From JAVVEG01 sp032251455 (GTDB lineage Bacteria > Pseudomonadota > Gammaproteobacteria > Pseudomonadales > Pseudohongiellaceae), in contig JAVVEG010000007.1 in NCBI GenBank assembly GCA_032251455.1, forward strand, positions 77,690 to 141,689: 64,000 bases of DNA, given 5' to 3'. The translations under genes were made by a program, and so were the position numbers. Below the pieces are notes generated by a model. The model did not search any database. It was not told the origin of the DNA and saw only the letters and a program-made list of their open reading frames with translations. Every line of letters begins with the position of its first letter. The first letter of the stretch is position 1. Shown here piece after piece: positions 1-8,812 of the stretch.

Positions 1-463
1 TCGTGTGGTCCTGATTCAATCTTTCGGGCGCCACATACAGCACATCGAGCTCATTGACATTCAGGGCGCGGATCACTTCACGCTGTGCCTCCGCTGTCAG
101 GCTGGAGTTGAGAAAACCAGCCCGCACACCCAGCTGCTGCAAGGCGTCCACCTGATCCTGCATCAGTGCGATCAGGGGTGAAATGACAATGCCAACCCCG
201 GGCCGCAACAGGGCCGGTATCTGATAACAAAGGGATTTGCCACCGCCGGTGGGCATCAGTACCAGCGCACTTCTGCCAGCCATCACTGTCGTGATTATGC
301 GTTCCTGCGGACCACGGAATTGTTCATAACCGAAGATACTTCTCAGTATTTTTCGGGCCGGGCTTTCAGGGTTGTTGTTTACCGGGCTTGCTCCAGGGGT
401 AGCAGCAGGAGTTGCTACAGGGGCTGAGACAGGGATTGCGGAAGTGCTTGCTGGGTTGGTCAT
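1..463 (-). CDS. recQ: ATP-dependent DNA helicase RecQ (5' part, cut by window edge)
   Basis: The first 154 codons of a RecQ-family 3'-5' DNA helicase used in recombination and replication-fork repair. The gene runs off the left edge. Visible motifs are motif 0 with its Q (GYEQFRGPQ, about 45-53), Walker A PTGGGKS (71-77), motif Ia VISPLIALMQDQ (about 93-104) and YVAPERL (143-149), in the RecQ order. The DEAD/H box, RQC and HRDC regions lie outside. The start is the ATG at 463; no upstream in-frame ATG is visible and the ribosome site is weak. About 35 Ala/Pro/Thr-rich residues precede the helicase core, longer than in E. coli RecQ, so a later start is possible, but I see no Met before residue 61. 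Family assignment is firm. Confidence 0.93.
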   Translation of the reverse strand, partial: MTNPASTSAIPVSAPVATPAATPGASPVNNNPESPARKILRSIFGYEQFRGPQERIITTVMAGRSALVLMPTGGGKSLCYQIPALLRPGVGIVISPLIALMQDQVDALQQLGVRAGFLNSSLTAEAQREVIRALNVNELDVLYVAPERLNQDHT

Positions 464-531
464 GGTCTTGATTATGACAGACTGCACACTACAGATTATA
501 GACCCAGACCAGAAAAGTGTTATACCCGCAG

Positions 532-1374
532 CTACTCCAGCCTGCGTTTGTACTCGGCAAGCCGGGCCTTGAGCCTGGCGGCATTATCAGGCCCGATACG
601 AATCAACTGCTTCTCGACAGGACTCATGTCCTCGATATCCTGCTCGGCGAAAAGATACATCACCGACGGTTTGACCAGTTGGTAAGGACCTTCTACCGTC
701 CGGGCATTGAGTACGGTATCAATTGCCTGCACCAGAGTCTGCTCAAAGTCACGGTCACCGTAACCCAGTTCGGCATAGGCTTCCTGCAGCAAAGGCTTCA
801 GCATGCGGTAAAGACGCATGGCACTGTCCACATCGACTGCAATCAGTGTATTGATCAGCAGATCAAAGCGTCGAAAGGATACCGGCTCCATGACAAACAG
901 GTTGTCATCCAGCGTGCCGACTTCCATTTCCCGGTTCAGCTTGCGCAAGGGAAAATCCAGTTGGGGCAGATTGCCCTGCGCGGCATTGTCGGCAAATACG
1001 ACAAAACTTCTGATCAGCTGCTCGCTGGTCAGAAGCGGCACAAGAGCAGGCCCGGCTTCCAGCTCGCGCAGGCGTTCAAACGCAAAGTCATCGCTGGCAT
1101 TGAGATCCGGTAATGGTTCAGCCACAGGAACGGGATCAGGCTGTTGTGCGATCTCTGCCTCAGCAATCACCGGCTCCACAATTTCGACAGGTTCTTCGAT
1201 CACCGGCGCGGGTGGCGGTGGAGGCTGGACCGCCTGCGGCGCACGGGGGACTGGTTGTTCGATAGGCACAGTGGTTGTGCCCTGAGGCGTTTCAAATGTC
1301 GCAGCCAGATAAACCAGAAACAGCAGACCAATAACCGAGATGGCCGCAATGATTGCCAGGCTTTTATTGCCCAT
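532..1374 (-). CDS. DUF3014 domain-containing membrane-anchored protein
   Basis: A 280-residue protein with one N-terminal membrane segment (about residues 6-27), a Pro/Glu-rich linker (about 30-90, including a PPPPPAPV run) and a globular C-terminal region matching my recollection of the DUF3014 family, probably periplasmic. The function of this family is unknown. Features supporting a real gene are the clean ATG start, the typical anchor-linker-domain layout and good codon use. It is followed, in its reading direction, by recQ after a gap of about 70 bases. I infer a periplasmic, inner-membrane-tethered protein; nothing in the sequence gives an activity. Confidence 0.8.
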   Translation of the reverse strand: MGNKSLAIIAAISVIGLLFLVYLAATFETPQGTTTVPIEQPVPRAPQAVQPPPPPAPVIEEPVEIVEPVIAEAEIAQQPDPVPVAEPLPDLNASDDFAFERLRELEAGPALVPLLTSEQLIRSFVVFADNAAQGNLPQLDFPLRKLNREMEVGTLDDNLFVMEPVSFRRFDLLINTLIAVDVDSAMRLYRMLKPLLQEAYAELGYGDRDFEQTLVQAIDTVLNARTVEGPYQLVKPSVMYLFAEQDIEDMSPVEKQLIRIGPDNAARLKARLAEYKRRLE

Positions 1375-1481
1375 CAGACTCTCCAGTCAAGCTTTTCAAC
1401 CCAGTTTCTTGGCAGGTACGCGCCATTTGCCGACAGCGCCACCAGCAGCATGAAAGGAGTGTATTCTGGCACAGCAACAAA

Positions 1482-1504
1482 GGCAGGGGCAACTTGCCTC
1501 TGCC
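1482..1504 (-). terminator. Possible intrinsic terminator after the 1591-2766 gene
   Basis: A 9-bp stem (GGCAGGGGC / GCCTCTGCC, one G-T pair) with a 5-base loop lies between the two minus-strand genes. Read on the minus strand it is followed by TTTGTTG, a poor T-tract, so termination would be partial. Confidence 0.35.
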
Positions 1505-1590
1505 AAAATCAGAATACTGCCATGAAGTGTCAGATTCGAGTCATGATCCAGGAGCCTCTGAACCAGCCCGCTTCTCTACCCGGCGGGCTC

Positions 1591-2766
1591 TCAGCGGATG
1601 CCGATTTGACTCCAGCGCAGGCTGTTGCGGCGAATATCCCGCTGCAACCGGATATAGCCAACCTCCAGTTCGGACAACTGGCTGGCATAATACCGCCTGG
1701 CCTCATGATTTTGCTGGGGATCCAGGGTCTGCACCAGCAACTGCAATTGCTGGATGGCTGCCTGCATGGACAGTGCGGCCCTCTCCAGCTGCAATTGCCG
1801 TTCATTGTTGCGGGAGTTCATATAGGCCGGGTTATTGATCCGTTCGCTGCTGCAGACCCTGCTGACCTGCCCTCCGCTGGCAACATTCGACAGATTGTCA
1901 CGACCTTCAGCCAATTGTACGGCAGCCCCTCCTCCACTACCGGAATCCGCTGAAGGTCCCGCCACGGGATAACAGACAGTCCTCAAGCGATAACGCTGAC
2001 CATCGCCCTGGAAATAACTCGTTGGCATTTCCAGCAACAGATTGCTTTGCTGGTACGCTGCAATTGCCTGTCCATGGGCAATCGGCAGCAAGACCAGACT
2101 CCGGTCTGTTTTATCAGCCTCTGTATCGACCTCTGCACTCAATTCCCCGATGCTTTGCTGATACAGTTGTTGAAGATTGCGTGCTTCCTCTATTTGCTGG
2201 CCGATGGAGCGCTCCAGCAGATTGCCGCCATTCACTTGCAGACGCCAGTTGCCCTGTGTTGCCACAGCATCCAGATACTTTGTTGTCCCGGGAATATAAA
2301 GTTTGCGGGCCAGCCGGAAGCGCAGGTGATGCCTGTCGTCAGCCAGGCGCCAGTTCTGCACGGCCTTGTAGTTGAAAATCAGACTGTCGAGAATCCGCAA
2401 TTGCGCCTCGGCATAAAGCCCCTCGTTAACGCGCAGAATGTGCAGAGCCCGGGAATAGACTTCGATAGCCTGTTCATGTTGTCCCTGGTCCTGATACCAG
2501 CGTCCCATATCTGACAGCACCTCGATCAATCCGGGTTCAAACGGGCCTGACTGGCTTTCCAGCTGCTGAATTTGCTGCTGGAAATATTCCTGCTGTTCTG
2601 CAAGCTGACTGTCGGGCAATAGCTCTGTCGTTGCTGTATTCGTTTCAGCACTCGATGCTGTATTCTCCGCGGCCATGCCCGGTGACGATAACAAGCTCAG
2701 CATGCATACCAACCCGGCCATGCTGGTCAGACAGAGTTGCCGGTAGGTGACATTGAATTTATTCAT
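1591..2766 (-). CDS. Exported hypothetical protein with helical/TPR-like segment
   Basis: A 391-residue protein of unknown function. The chosen start (ATG at 2766, MNKFNV) gives a clear signal peptide ending near SSPGMAA; an alternative GTG 18 bases upstream would add MAVLIT and is less likely. After the signal, a segment with GRWYQDQGQHEQAIEVYSRAL resembles a tetratricopeptide unit. Most of the rest is Gln/Leu-rich and predicted helical or coiled-coil (for example QQEYFQQQIQQLESQ and the C-terminal LQLLVQTLDPQQN). Two Cys residues (in TVCYPV and RVCSSER) sit in the mature part. I infer a periplasmic scaffolding or envelope protein; no specific family is recognised. Confidence 0.75.
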   Translation of the reverse strand: MNKFNVTYRQLCLTSMAGLVCMLSLLSSPGMAAENTASSAETNTATTELLPDSQLAEQQEYFQQQIQQLESQSGPFEPGLIEVLSDMGRWYQDQGQHEQAIEVYSRALHILRVNEGLYAEAQLRILDSLIFNYKAVQNWRLADDRHHLRFRLARKLYIPGTTKYLDAVATQGNWRLQVNGGNLLERSIGQQIEEARNLQQLYQQSIGELSAEVDTEADKTDRSLVLLPIAHGQAIAAYQQSNLLLEMPTSYFQGDGQRYRLRTVCYPVAGPSADSGSGGGAAVQLAEGRDNLSNVASGGQVSRVCSSERINNPAYMNSRNNERQLQLERAALSMQAAIQQLQLLVQTLDPQQNHEARRYYASQLSELEVGYIRLQRDIRRNSLRWSQIGIR

Positions 2767-2944
2767 AGTAATCAAGACCGCCACTAGCCCCGTTCGTTAC
2801 GCTTTCCCGGGGCCACCAGTTTACACCGTCTCCATCCTGCTCACCATTATCGTATCGATAGCATAGCGACAGGACGGCATTGACCTGATACCCGACGCAA
2901 GCCACACTATGAAGCCCATTCATGCGATGACACGGTGACAGACT

Positions 2945-3604
2945 ATGAACAAGACCGTTTTTACCACTGCAGTACTCCTGGCTGTCAGTACGGCCAGTCT
3001 GATCTTTCAAACGGCTGATTCCCAGGAAAATCAGTTGAGTTTCTTCATTACCAGCCGCGGACCCGGTGATGGCGCCAACCTGAGTGGCCTTGCCGGTGCC
3101 GATGCCCATTGTGCCGTACTGGCGGAAGCGGCGGGGGCGGGCAACAGAACCTGGCGTGCCTATCTCAGCACCCAGGCCCAGGGTACTCAGGCTGCAGTGA
3201 ATGCCCGGGACCGTATTGGCTCCGGCCCCTGGTACAATGCCAATGGCGTCATGGTGGCCCGGAATGTCGCCGACCTGCACAGCGACAACAATCTGCTGAA
3301 CAAGGAAAACTCGGTGACTGAAACCGGCGCCATCGTCAATGGCCGTGGCGATTCACCCAACCAGCATGACATTCTTACCGGCTCACAAACCGATGGCACT
3401 GCGTTTACCGATGACGCTGACCATACCTGCAACAACTGGAGCAGCAATAACGAAGGTTCGGCGCAGGTAGGACACCATGATCGCTCTGGCGGTGGCCAGA
3501 ATCCCACCTCCTGGAACAGTGCCCATGGTTCACGCGGCTGCAGTCAGGACAATCTGATTGCCACCGGTGGCAATGGGTATTATTACTGTTTCGCAAGCAA
3601 CTGA
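2945..3604 (+). CDS. Secreted lectin-like (endostatin/C-type-lectin fold) protein
   Basis: A 219-residue exported protein. The N-terminus is a signal peptide (about 1-26). The mature part opens with SFFITSRGPGDGANLSGLAGADAHC, a pattern seen in bacterial secreted proteins annotated as lectins, with a fold like the collagen XVIII endostatin domain. Other traits of that group are the conserved Cys residues (HC, CNNW, RGC, YYCF), TWRAYLS, and the C-terminal NGYYYCFASN. It is Gly, Asn and Asp rich. A cell-surface or carbohydrate-binding role is inferred from the fold only. It is divergent from the gene at 1591-2766 and is followed 24 bases later by a GST gene. Confidence 0.72.
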   Translation: MNKTVFTTAVLLAVSTASLIFQTADSQENQLSFFITSRGPGDGANLSGLAGADAHCAVLAEAAGAGNRTWRAYLSTQAQGTQAAVNARDRIGSGPWYNANGVMVARNVADLHSDNNLLNKENSVTETGAIVNGRGDSPNQHDILTGSQTDGTAFTDDADHTCNNWSSNNEGSAQVGHHDRSGGGQNPTSWNSAHGSRGCSQDNLIATGGNGYYYCFASN

Positions 3605-3627
3605 GCACAACGGGAAAGGATTTACAC

Positions 3628-4251
3628 ATGATCACACTGTATGGTGCCGGAGAGTCGAGATCCTTCCGGGCGCTCTGGGCACTGGAAGAAGCCGGACTGG
3701 AATATAGCTATGCATCGGTCCAGTTCGGCAGTGATGCAGGACCGACCGGTACCAACAGTAATGAGTACCGCTCCCTGAATTTCCAGGGCAAGGTTCCAAC
3801 CTTGCTGGACGGGGAGTTGATACTGACTGAAAGTGGTGCAATCCTCAACTATCTGGCCAGCAAGAACCCGGCAGCTGGATTGCTGCCGGACAGCTCACCA
3901 CAACAGCGGGCCCGTTATGACGAACTCTGTCTGTTTGTGCTGACCGATCTCGAACAACCACTCTGGAGTAATGGCAAACATCGTTTTGCCCTGCCGGCAG
4001 AGCAGCGCATCGAGAGCATGCTCCCCCTCAGCCACTGGGAGTTTGCCAAATCACTGCGCGCGTTGGGCCGGCATATGGAGAACTGTGAATATGCCGTTGC
4101 CGACCGTTTTACCTGTGCCGATATCCTGATAGCCCAGACCCTGCGTTGGGGCGAACGTTTCGGTTTTGAGCTGCCACCCGAGTTTGCCGCCTACAAGGAC
4201 AGGCAATACGCCCGACCTGCCTGTCAGCGGGCGCTGGCAATCGTCAATTGA
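3628..4251 (+). CDS. Glutathione S-transferase family protein
   Basis: A 207-residue GST. The N-terminal thioredoxin-like half has GAGESRSFRALWALEEAGLEY, the Ser/Arg pattern at the glutathione site, then KVPTLLDGELILTESGAILNYL, with the cis-Pro and the ES pair that binds the gamma-glutamyl group. The C-terminal half is the all-helical domain (TCADILIAQTLRWGE). Such enzymes conjugate glutathione to electrophiles or reduce peroxides in the cytosol; the substrate cannot be inferred. The start ATG follows GGAAAGG at good spacing. It sits directly upstream of cbpA, possibly in a stress-related run of genes. Confidence 0.9.
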   Translation: MITLYGAGESRSFRALWALEEAGLEYSYASVQFGSDAGPTGTNSNEYRSLNFQGKVPTLLDGELILTESGAILNYLASKNPAAGLLPDSSPQQRARYDELCLFVLTDLEQPLWSNGKHRFALPAEQRIESMLPLSHWEFAKSLRALGRHMENCEYAVADRFTCADILIAQTLRWGERFGFELPPEFAAYKDRQYARPACQRALAIVN

Positions 4252-4275
4252 ATTTTCCCCCAAGCTGGACACATC

Positions 4276-5190
4276 ATGGAATTCAAGGATTACTACAAGA
4301 TTCTGGGCCTGGAACCTGACACGGATGAAAAGGCCATCAAGACGGCCTATCGACGCCTGGCCCGAAAATATCATCCCGATATCAGCAAAGAGCCTGACGC
4401 GGAGAAGAAATTCAAGGAGATGGCAGAGGCCTATGAAGTGCTTTCCGACAGCAACAAACGCGCTGAGTATGATCAACTGCGCCGTTATGGCAACAAGCGT
4501 TCCTTCGAACCGCCTCCTGGCTGGCAACAGAATGAGGCTGGAGCACAGGAAGGTTATGAGGATTTTTCGGAATTTTTCCGCTCCTTTTTCACCTCTGCGC
4601 AACATGCACAAAACGGACCCGGCAAGGCAGGCTTCAACGCACGAGGCCAGGATATTGAAATGGAATTGCCGCTGTTTCTGGAAGAGACCCTGCAGGAGCA
4701 AACCCGCAACCTGAATCTGAATACAGGTGGCCGGGCTGATAAAACCCTCAAGGTCAAGATTCCAGCTGGAATCAGTGATGGCGAAAGGATCCGCCTGAAA
4801 GGACAGGGCCGACCCGGCATCGCTGGAGGGCCAGCCGGCGATCTCTATCTGCGTATCCGCTATGCGCCCCACCCCCTGTTCCTGGTCTCTGGCAGGGATC
4901 TGAGCCTGACCGTACCGATCACGCCCTGGGAAGCAGCACTGGGCACCACAGCAACCGTGCCAACCCTGGACGGGAAAATAAAGGTGAAGATAGCTGCGGG
5001 CAGCCAGACCGGCCAGAAATTGCGTATCAAGGGCAAAGGCCTGCATGGCAAAAAAGCCAACGGCGATCTGCTGGTAATTCTCAAGGTGACCATGCCGCCC
5101 AAACCGGATGCCAGGGAATCCGAGCTGTGGCAGGCTCTGGCCGCACACAATCCTTTCAACCCCCGCAGTGACTGGGAGAAAAGCACATGA
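4276..5190 (+). CDS. cbpA: Curved-DNA-binding DnaJ-type co-chaperone CbpA
   Basis: A 304-residue class-B J-protein. The J domain is at residues 5-70 with the HPD tripeptide at 33-35 that stimulates DnaK ATPase. A Gly/Phe-type linker follows, then two beta-rich substrate-binding domains (about 120-290) including VKIPAGISDGERIRLKGQG and RYAPHPLFLVSGRDL. There is no zinc-finger domain, which separates it from DnaJ. It acts with DnaK and can bind the nucleoid. Its stop overlaps the start of cbpM by ATGA (5187-5190), the standard cbpAM arrangement, so the two are probably translationally coupled. Confidence 0.95.
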   Translation: MEFKDYYKILGLEPDTDEKAIKTAYRRLARKYHPDISKEPDAEKKFKEMAEAYEVLSDSNKRAEYDQLRRYGNKRSFEPPPGWQQNEAGAQEGYEDFSEFFRSFFTSAQHAQNGPGKAGFNARGQDIEMELPLFLEETLQEQTRNLNLNTGGRADKTLKVKIPAGISDGERIRLKGQGRPGIAGGPAGDLYLRIRYAPHPLFLVSGRDLSLTVPITPWEAALGTTATVPTLDGKIKVKIAAGSQTGQKLRIKGKGLHGKKANGDLLVILKVTMPPKPDARESELWQALAAHNPFNPRSDWEKST

Positions 5191-5495
5191 ACGGACAGCA
5201 AGGCCAGTTCACCTTGCAGGATATTTGCAGGCTTAGCGGACTCAATGAGGAACATCTGACCGAATTCGTCGCGCACGGCATCATCCAGGCTGCCGGCGAA
5301 GGGCCACATTCCTGGGTATTTGACACCCATGCCATTTGTATCGCACACCGGGCTCGCCGCCTGCAGCAAGATCTGGATCTTGAAGCGACAGCACTTATCC
5401 TGATTCTTGACCTGCTGACCCAGCGTGAGCAGCTGGAGCAGGAAAACCTTTCCCTGCAGCAACAGCTGCAACAGTTTCTGGCAGAGGGTTTCTGA
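5187..5495 (+). CDS. cbpM: Chaperone modulator CbpM
   Basis: A 102-residue protein of the CbpM/MerR-like family. In E. coli CbpM binds the J domain of CbpA and blocks both its co-chaperone and DNA-binding activities. Seen here are a MerR-like winged-helix start (TLQDICRLSGLNEEHLTEFVAHGII) and a C-terminal helical, Leu/Gln-rich segment (LILDLLTQREQLEQENLSLQQ). Length and position immediately after cbpA, with a 4-base overlap, support the call strongly. Confidence 0.92.
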   Translation: MNGQQGQFTLQDICRLSGLNEEHLTEFVAHGIIQAAGEGPHSWVFDTHAICIAHRARRLQQDLDLEATALILILDLLTQREQLEQENLSLQQQLQQFLAEGF

Positions 5496-5521
5496 ATGCA
5501 CTGGTGTCGGCAGCAGGAATA

Positions 5522-6271
5522 CTACTCCGGCGCCTGTTCCTGATCCGCCCCCCAATTGAAGGTGCGGAAATCAAAATTGCGCTCCAGTGTTGGCTTGACT
5601 ATGCGAAAATACGGCGACAGATCAAAATCTCTCGGTACAAAATGTGAATAATGCCGATAAAGATACGCTATTTTCCCGGCATCATCTCTTTCTTCTCGAC
5701 GCCTGGGTAAAATCGGGTAATTGACTGACTGGTAAGCCTGGGCTATCAGCGTTGAGCAGATAGCCTTGGTGGGTTCACTACTGCCCAGGCTGATCAAGCG
5801 GCGTCGAAAGCGAGGTGGCACCCAGGGATTCTGGATAAGGTAGCGCATCAGGTCGAAGATGTTTTTCAGATCATAACGATAGCCAAGCCTTTCCTCGACA
5901 AAACTTACCAGCATTTGGCGTTCTTCATCGGCCAGGCCGACCGGTCGACAAATTCTGACGTTATAGGCGGCGTATTTGCTCAGTGGCACCAGAATCACCC
6001 CGTCATTCAAATCCGCTTCGACCAGGCTGGGTACTTCCGGGTCTGCCCCCACCGGGCCAACAAACAGACTGGCATGCGACCAGGTGGACTGGGTCAGGTA
6101 TTTGATCGCCGTGCTGATGCGACTGTTGCCATCGACCAGGACTATGTCCCCTGGTTGCAGCACTTTCATGATTTCAGCAACCGGAACCGTGTCATGCCGC
6201 ACATATCCTTTTTTGGGACGGCTGAGATATCTGGCCAGATAGCCACCAAGCACCCGGTTTATCTTCAACAT
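5522..6271 (-). CDS. YiiX/YebB-like NlpC/P60-type cysteine hydrolase
   Basis: A 249-residue member of the permuted papain-fold hydrolases. The conserved start of the domain is GDIVLVDGNSRISTAIKYLT followed by WSHASLFVG (catalytic His, about residue 64), then a central AYNVRICRP strand and KAICSTLIAQAYQ, which carries the presumed nucleophilic Cys. Family members are thought to cleave amide or ester bonds in peptidoglycan or lipids; the substrate is unknown. No obvious signal peptide is present, but the N-terminus is basic and may associate with membranes. It is convergent with cbpM. Confidence 0.78.
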   Translation of the reverse strand: MLKINRVLGGYLARYLSRPKKGYVRHDTVPVAEIMKVLQPGDIVLVDGNSRISTAIKYLTQSTWSHASLFVGPVGADPEVPSLVEADLNDGVILVPLSKYAAYNVRICRPVGLADEERQMLVSFVEERLGYRYDLKNIFDLMRYLIQNPWVPPRFRRRLISLGSSEPTKAICSTLIAQAYQSVNYPILPRRREERDDAGKIAYLYRHYSHFVPRDFDLSPYFRIVKPTLERNFDFRTFNWGADQEQAPE

Positions 6272-6428
6272 AGTGTTGTCACCGCCTCCTCATGCTCTGA
6301 GCTCAATCTCTGAATAGTGTCTTAAATTCGGTTATACTCACAGCCCTGACCCTACGCTTGCACAGTTCAGCCCGCATCATGCAGCATTGCAGGGTTCACG
6401 GGCAAATCATAAATCAGGAGTTCTACCC

Positions 6429-7856
6429 ATGAGCGAAGCCTACAACCGATTTTACATCAATGGCCAATGGCTGCAGCCTGCCGGCAGGCAGATACTGGAT
6501 GTCATTGATCCGGCCACTGAAAAACCATTTGCCACCATCTCTATGGGAACCGCCGAGGATGTTGACCAGGCCGTCAGGGCCGCTCGCGCCGCATTTCCGG
6601 ACTGGTCGGCAACTGATCGGTCTACACGCCTGGCTATTCTCGACCGGATCATTGCCGGCATCAAGGCACGCAGTGAAGAACTGGCCCAGGCCATCAGCTC
6701 GGAAATGGGATCTCCGATCAGTGCTGCCCGCACGGCCCAGGTGGGTACTGGCATGGCGCACTTTGCCACCGCCCGGGCAATCCTGGCCGATTACCAGTTT
6801 GATGAAGTCCGCGGGAAAACCCTGGTTACCAAGGAACCTGTTGGGGTCTGTGGCTTCATTACCCCCTGGAACTGGCCGCTGAATCAGGTTGCCTGCAAAC
6901 TGGCACCAGCCCTGGCGGCAGGCTGCACCATGGTACTGAAGCCCAGTGAACTGGCCCCCGTCAGCGCCTATATATTGGCTGAAATCATTGCCGATTCCGG
7001 GGTGCCCGCCGGCGTTTTCAATCTGGTCAACGGTGACGGCCCAGTTGTGGGCGCAGCGATTTCCGCTCACCCGGAGATAGATCTGGTGTCATTTACCGGC
7101 TCCACCCGGGCTGGTCGCGAAGTGGCCAAAGCAGCGGCAGATACCATCAAGCGGGTTACCCAGGAACTGGGTGGAAAATCCGCCAATATCATCCTGTCCG
7201 ATGCCGACATTGCCAAAGCCGTAGCCGGAGGTGTCTTTGGCTGCTTCGGCAACAGCGGCCAATCCTGCAATGCACCAACGCGCATGCTGGTACCAAAGGC
7301 ACGCATGGCTGAAGCCATAGAGGCTGCCAAAGCAGCGGCAGCCAAGGCAGTCATGGGTGATCCCAAGAATGAAGCCACCCGGCTTGGCCCTGTGGTCAGC
7401 AAGGCCCAGTACGACAGGATACAGGCCCTGATCGAGCAAGGTATGGCGGAAGGGGCGGAACTCATTGCCGGTGGCCCCGGCAAGCCGGAAGGCCTGGAAA
7501 CTGGCTATTTTGTCAGGCCCACTGTCTTCGCCAATGTCAGCAATGACATGAGCATCGCCCGCGAGGAAATTTTTGGTCCGGTGCTGTGCATCATTCCTTA
7601 TGAAGATGATGCCGATGCAGCAAGAATCGCCAATGATACCGATTATGGACTTTCCGGTTATGTCTCCGGAGAGCCCGGGCATGCCCGCAAAATGGCCAGA
7701 CTTCTCCGCACTGGTATGGTTCATATCAACGGTGCCGGGCCGGATTTTGCCGCACCCTTTGGGGGCTACAAGCAATCCGGCAACGGCCGGGAATGGGGTA
7801 TCGAAGGCTTCGAGGAATTTCTGGAAACCAAAGCCATCATGGGCTATGAGGCCTGA
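6429..7856 (+). CDS. NAD(P)-dependent aldehyde dehydrogenase
   Basis: A 475-residue aldehyde dehydrogenase that oxidises an aldehyde to the acid. Seen are the cofactor-binding region (FITPWNWPLNQVACKLAPAL), FTGSTRAGREV, the general-base Glu in TQELGGKSANI and the catalytic Cys in NSGQSCNAPTRM, with EEIFGPVLCI near the end. The start is the ATG at 6429 with AGGAG 8 bases upstream; an upstream TTG would add 14 residues and lacks support. The NSGQSC form fits the broad group of medium-chain and unspecific ALDHs; the true substrate cannot be read. A VOC protein follows 11 bases later, likely co-transcribed. Confidence 0.93.
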   Translation: MSEAYNRFYINGQWLQPAGRQILDVIDPATEKPFATISMGTAEDVDQAVRAARAAFPDWSATDRSTRLAILDRIIAGIKARSEELAQAISSEMGSPISAARTAQVGTGMAHFATARAILADYQFDEVRGKTLVTKEPVGVCGFITPWNWPLNQVACKLAPALAAGCTMVLKPSELAPVSAYILAEIIADSGVPAGVFNLVNGDGPVVGAAISAHPEIDLVSFTGSTRAGREVAKAAADTIKRVTQELGGKSANIILSDADIAKAVAGGVFGCFGNSGQSCNAPTRMLVPKARMAEAIEAAKAAAAKAVMGDPKNEATRLGPVVSKAQYDRIQALIEQGMAEGAELIAGGPGKPEGLETGYFVRPTVFANVSNDMSIAREEIFGPVLCIIPYEDDADAARIANDTDYGLSGYVSGEPGHARKMARLLRTGMVHINGAGPDFAAPFGGYKQSGNGREWGIEGFEEFLETKAIMGYEA

Positions 7857-7867
7857 GGAGAAAAAAT

Positions 7868-8272
7868 ATGACCGCAAATATCGTCAAACCCGGGATTGAC
7901 CTGGGCATCATTACCCGCGAGCCGGAAACCATGCTGGATTTCTATGTCGGCGTATTGGGACTCAAGCAGGAAGCGAGCATTCCCATGCCTGGTGGTGGCA
8001 CCATGCACCGCCTGCTGGCGGGCAGCAGCGTCATCAAGATCGTGGAGCTGGACCCACCTCCTGCCGCCGATGCTGTCCCGGGAGGTATCCGCAAGGCGAC
8101 AGGATACCGCTACTGGACCATCACCGTGGATAACATGGCCGAGTGTCTTGCCGCCTGTAAAGAGGCTGGCAGCAACATCGTCGTACCAAGCAAAACCGTC
8201 CGGCCTGGAATACAGATTGCCATCGTGGCTGACCCCGATGGCAACTGGGTTGAGTTATTGCAAAACGATTAG
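7868..8272 (+). CDS. VOC superfamily (glyoxalase/bleomycin-resistance fold) protein
   Basis: A 134-residue two-module VOC protein: DLGIITREPETMLDFYVGVLGL at the N-terminus and a second beta-alpha-beta unit ending IAIVADPDGNWVELLQ, where the terminal Glu usually ligates metal. It could be a lyase or dioxygenase of small metabolites; substrate unknown. GAGGAG precedes the ATG. It follows the aldehyde dehydrogenase closely. Its TAG stop overlaps the TAA stop of the convergent slyD within the four bases TTAG. Confidence 0.88.
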   Translation: MTANIVKPGIDLGIITREPETMLDFYVGVLGLKQEASIPMPGGGTMHRLLAGSSVIKIVELDPPPAADAVPGGIRKATGYRYWTITVDNMAECLAACKEAGSNIVVPSKTVRPGIQIAIVADPDGNWVELLQND

Positions 8273-8754
8273 TGATCGTGCCCATGGGCATGAACGTGCC
8301 CGTGGGCCAGCTCCTGTTCGGTAGCTGCCCGCACATCCATGATTTCCACATCAAAATGCAGGGTTTTCCCCGCCATGGGGTGATTGGCATCGACGGTAAT
8401 CTGATCACCATCGACCGCCGTTACCGTGATCTGTTGCTGACCATGCTCGCCCTGGGCAGTAAATGCCATACCCGGCTCGATGACATCAACGCCCTGGAAC
8501 ATGCTCCGGTCGATGGCCTGAACCAGTGCCGGATTGGTCTCACCGTAAGCTTCTGCCGGAGGAATGCTTGCCGTAAAATTCTGCCCCACGGTCTTGCCAT
8601 TGAGCTCCTTTTCCAGGCCGGGAATCAGATTGTTGGCACCATGCAGATAAACCAGTGGATCACCACCCGATGAAGAGTCCATCACCTGGCCATCATCATC
8701 CTTCAGTGTGTAATGGATAGAGACCACTGAGTTCTTGCCAATCATCAACGTCAT
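8269..8754 (-). CDS. slyD: FKBP-type peptidyl-prolyl isomerase SlyD
   Basis: A 161-residue SlyD-family prolyl isomerase and chaperone. Typical segments are VSIHYTLKDDDGQVMDSS, DPLVYLHGANNLIPGLEKEL and the inserted IF (chaperone) domain between, closing with NHPMAGKTLHFDVEIMDVRAAT. The tail HGHVHAHGHDH is a short His-rich metal-binding end, as in SlyD proteins that deliver nickel to hydrogenase; here it is shorter than in E. coli. The start (MTLMIGKNS) is chosen for AGGAAA at good spacing; a second Met three codons later is possible. Convergent 4-base stop overlap with the VOC gene. Confidence 0.94.
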   Translation of the reverse strand: MTLMIGKNSVVSIHYTLKDDDGQVMDSSSGGDPLVYLHGANNLIPGLEKELNGKTVGQNFTASIPPAEAYGETNPALVQAIDRSMFQGVDVIEPGMAFTAQGEHGQQQITVTAVDGDQITVDANHPMAGKTLHFDVEIMDVRAATEQELAHGHVHAHGHDH

Positions 8755-8812
8755 AACTGTTTTCCTGTCTTTGAGTAAATTTACGGAGCCACTCGACCCG
8801 CTCCAATTGCTG

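Noticed and set aside
4051..5148. Long minus-strand open frame opposite the GST and cbpA genes
   Set aside because: It lies antisense to cbpA and the end of the GST gene, both clear family members, and its translation shows no family pattern.
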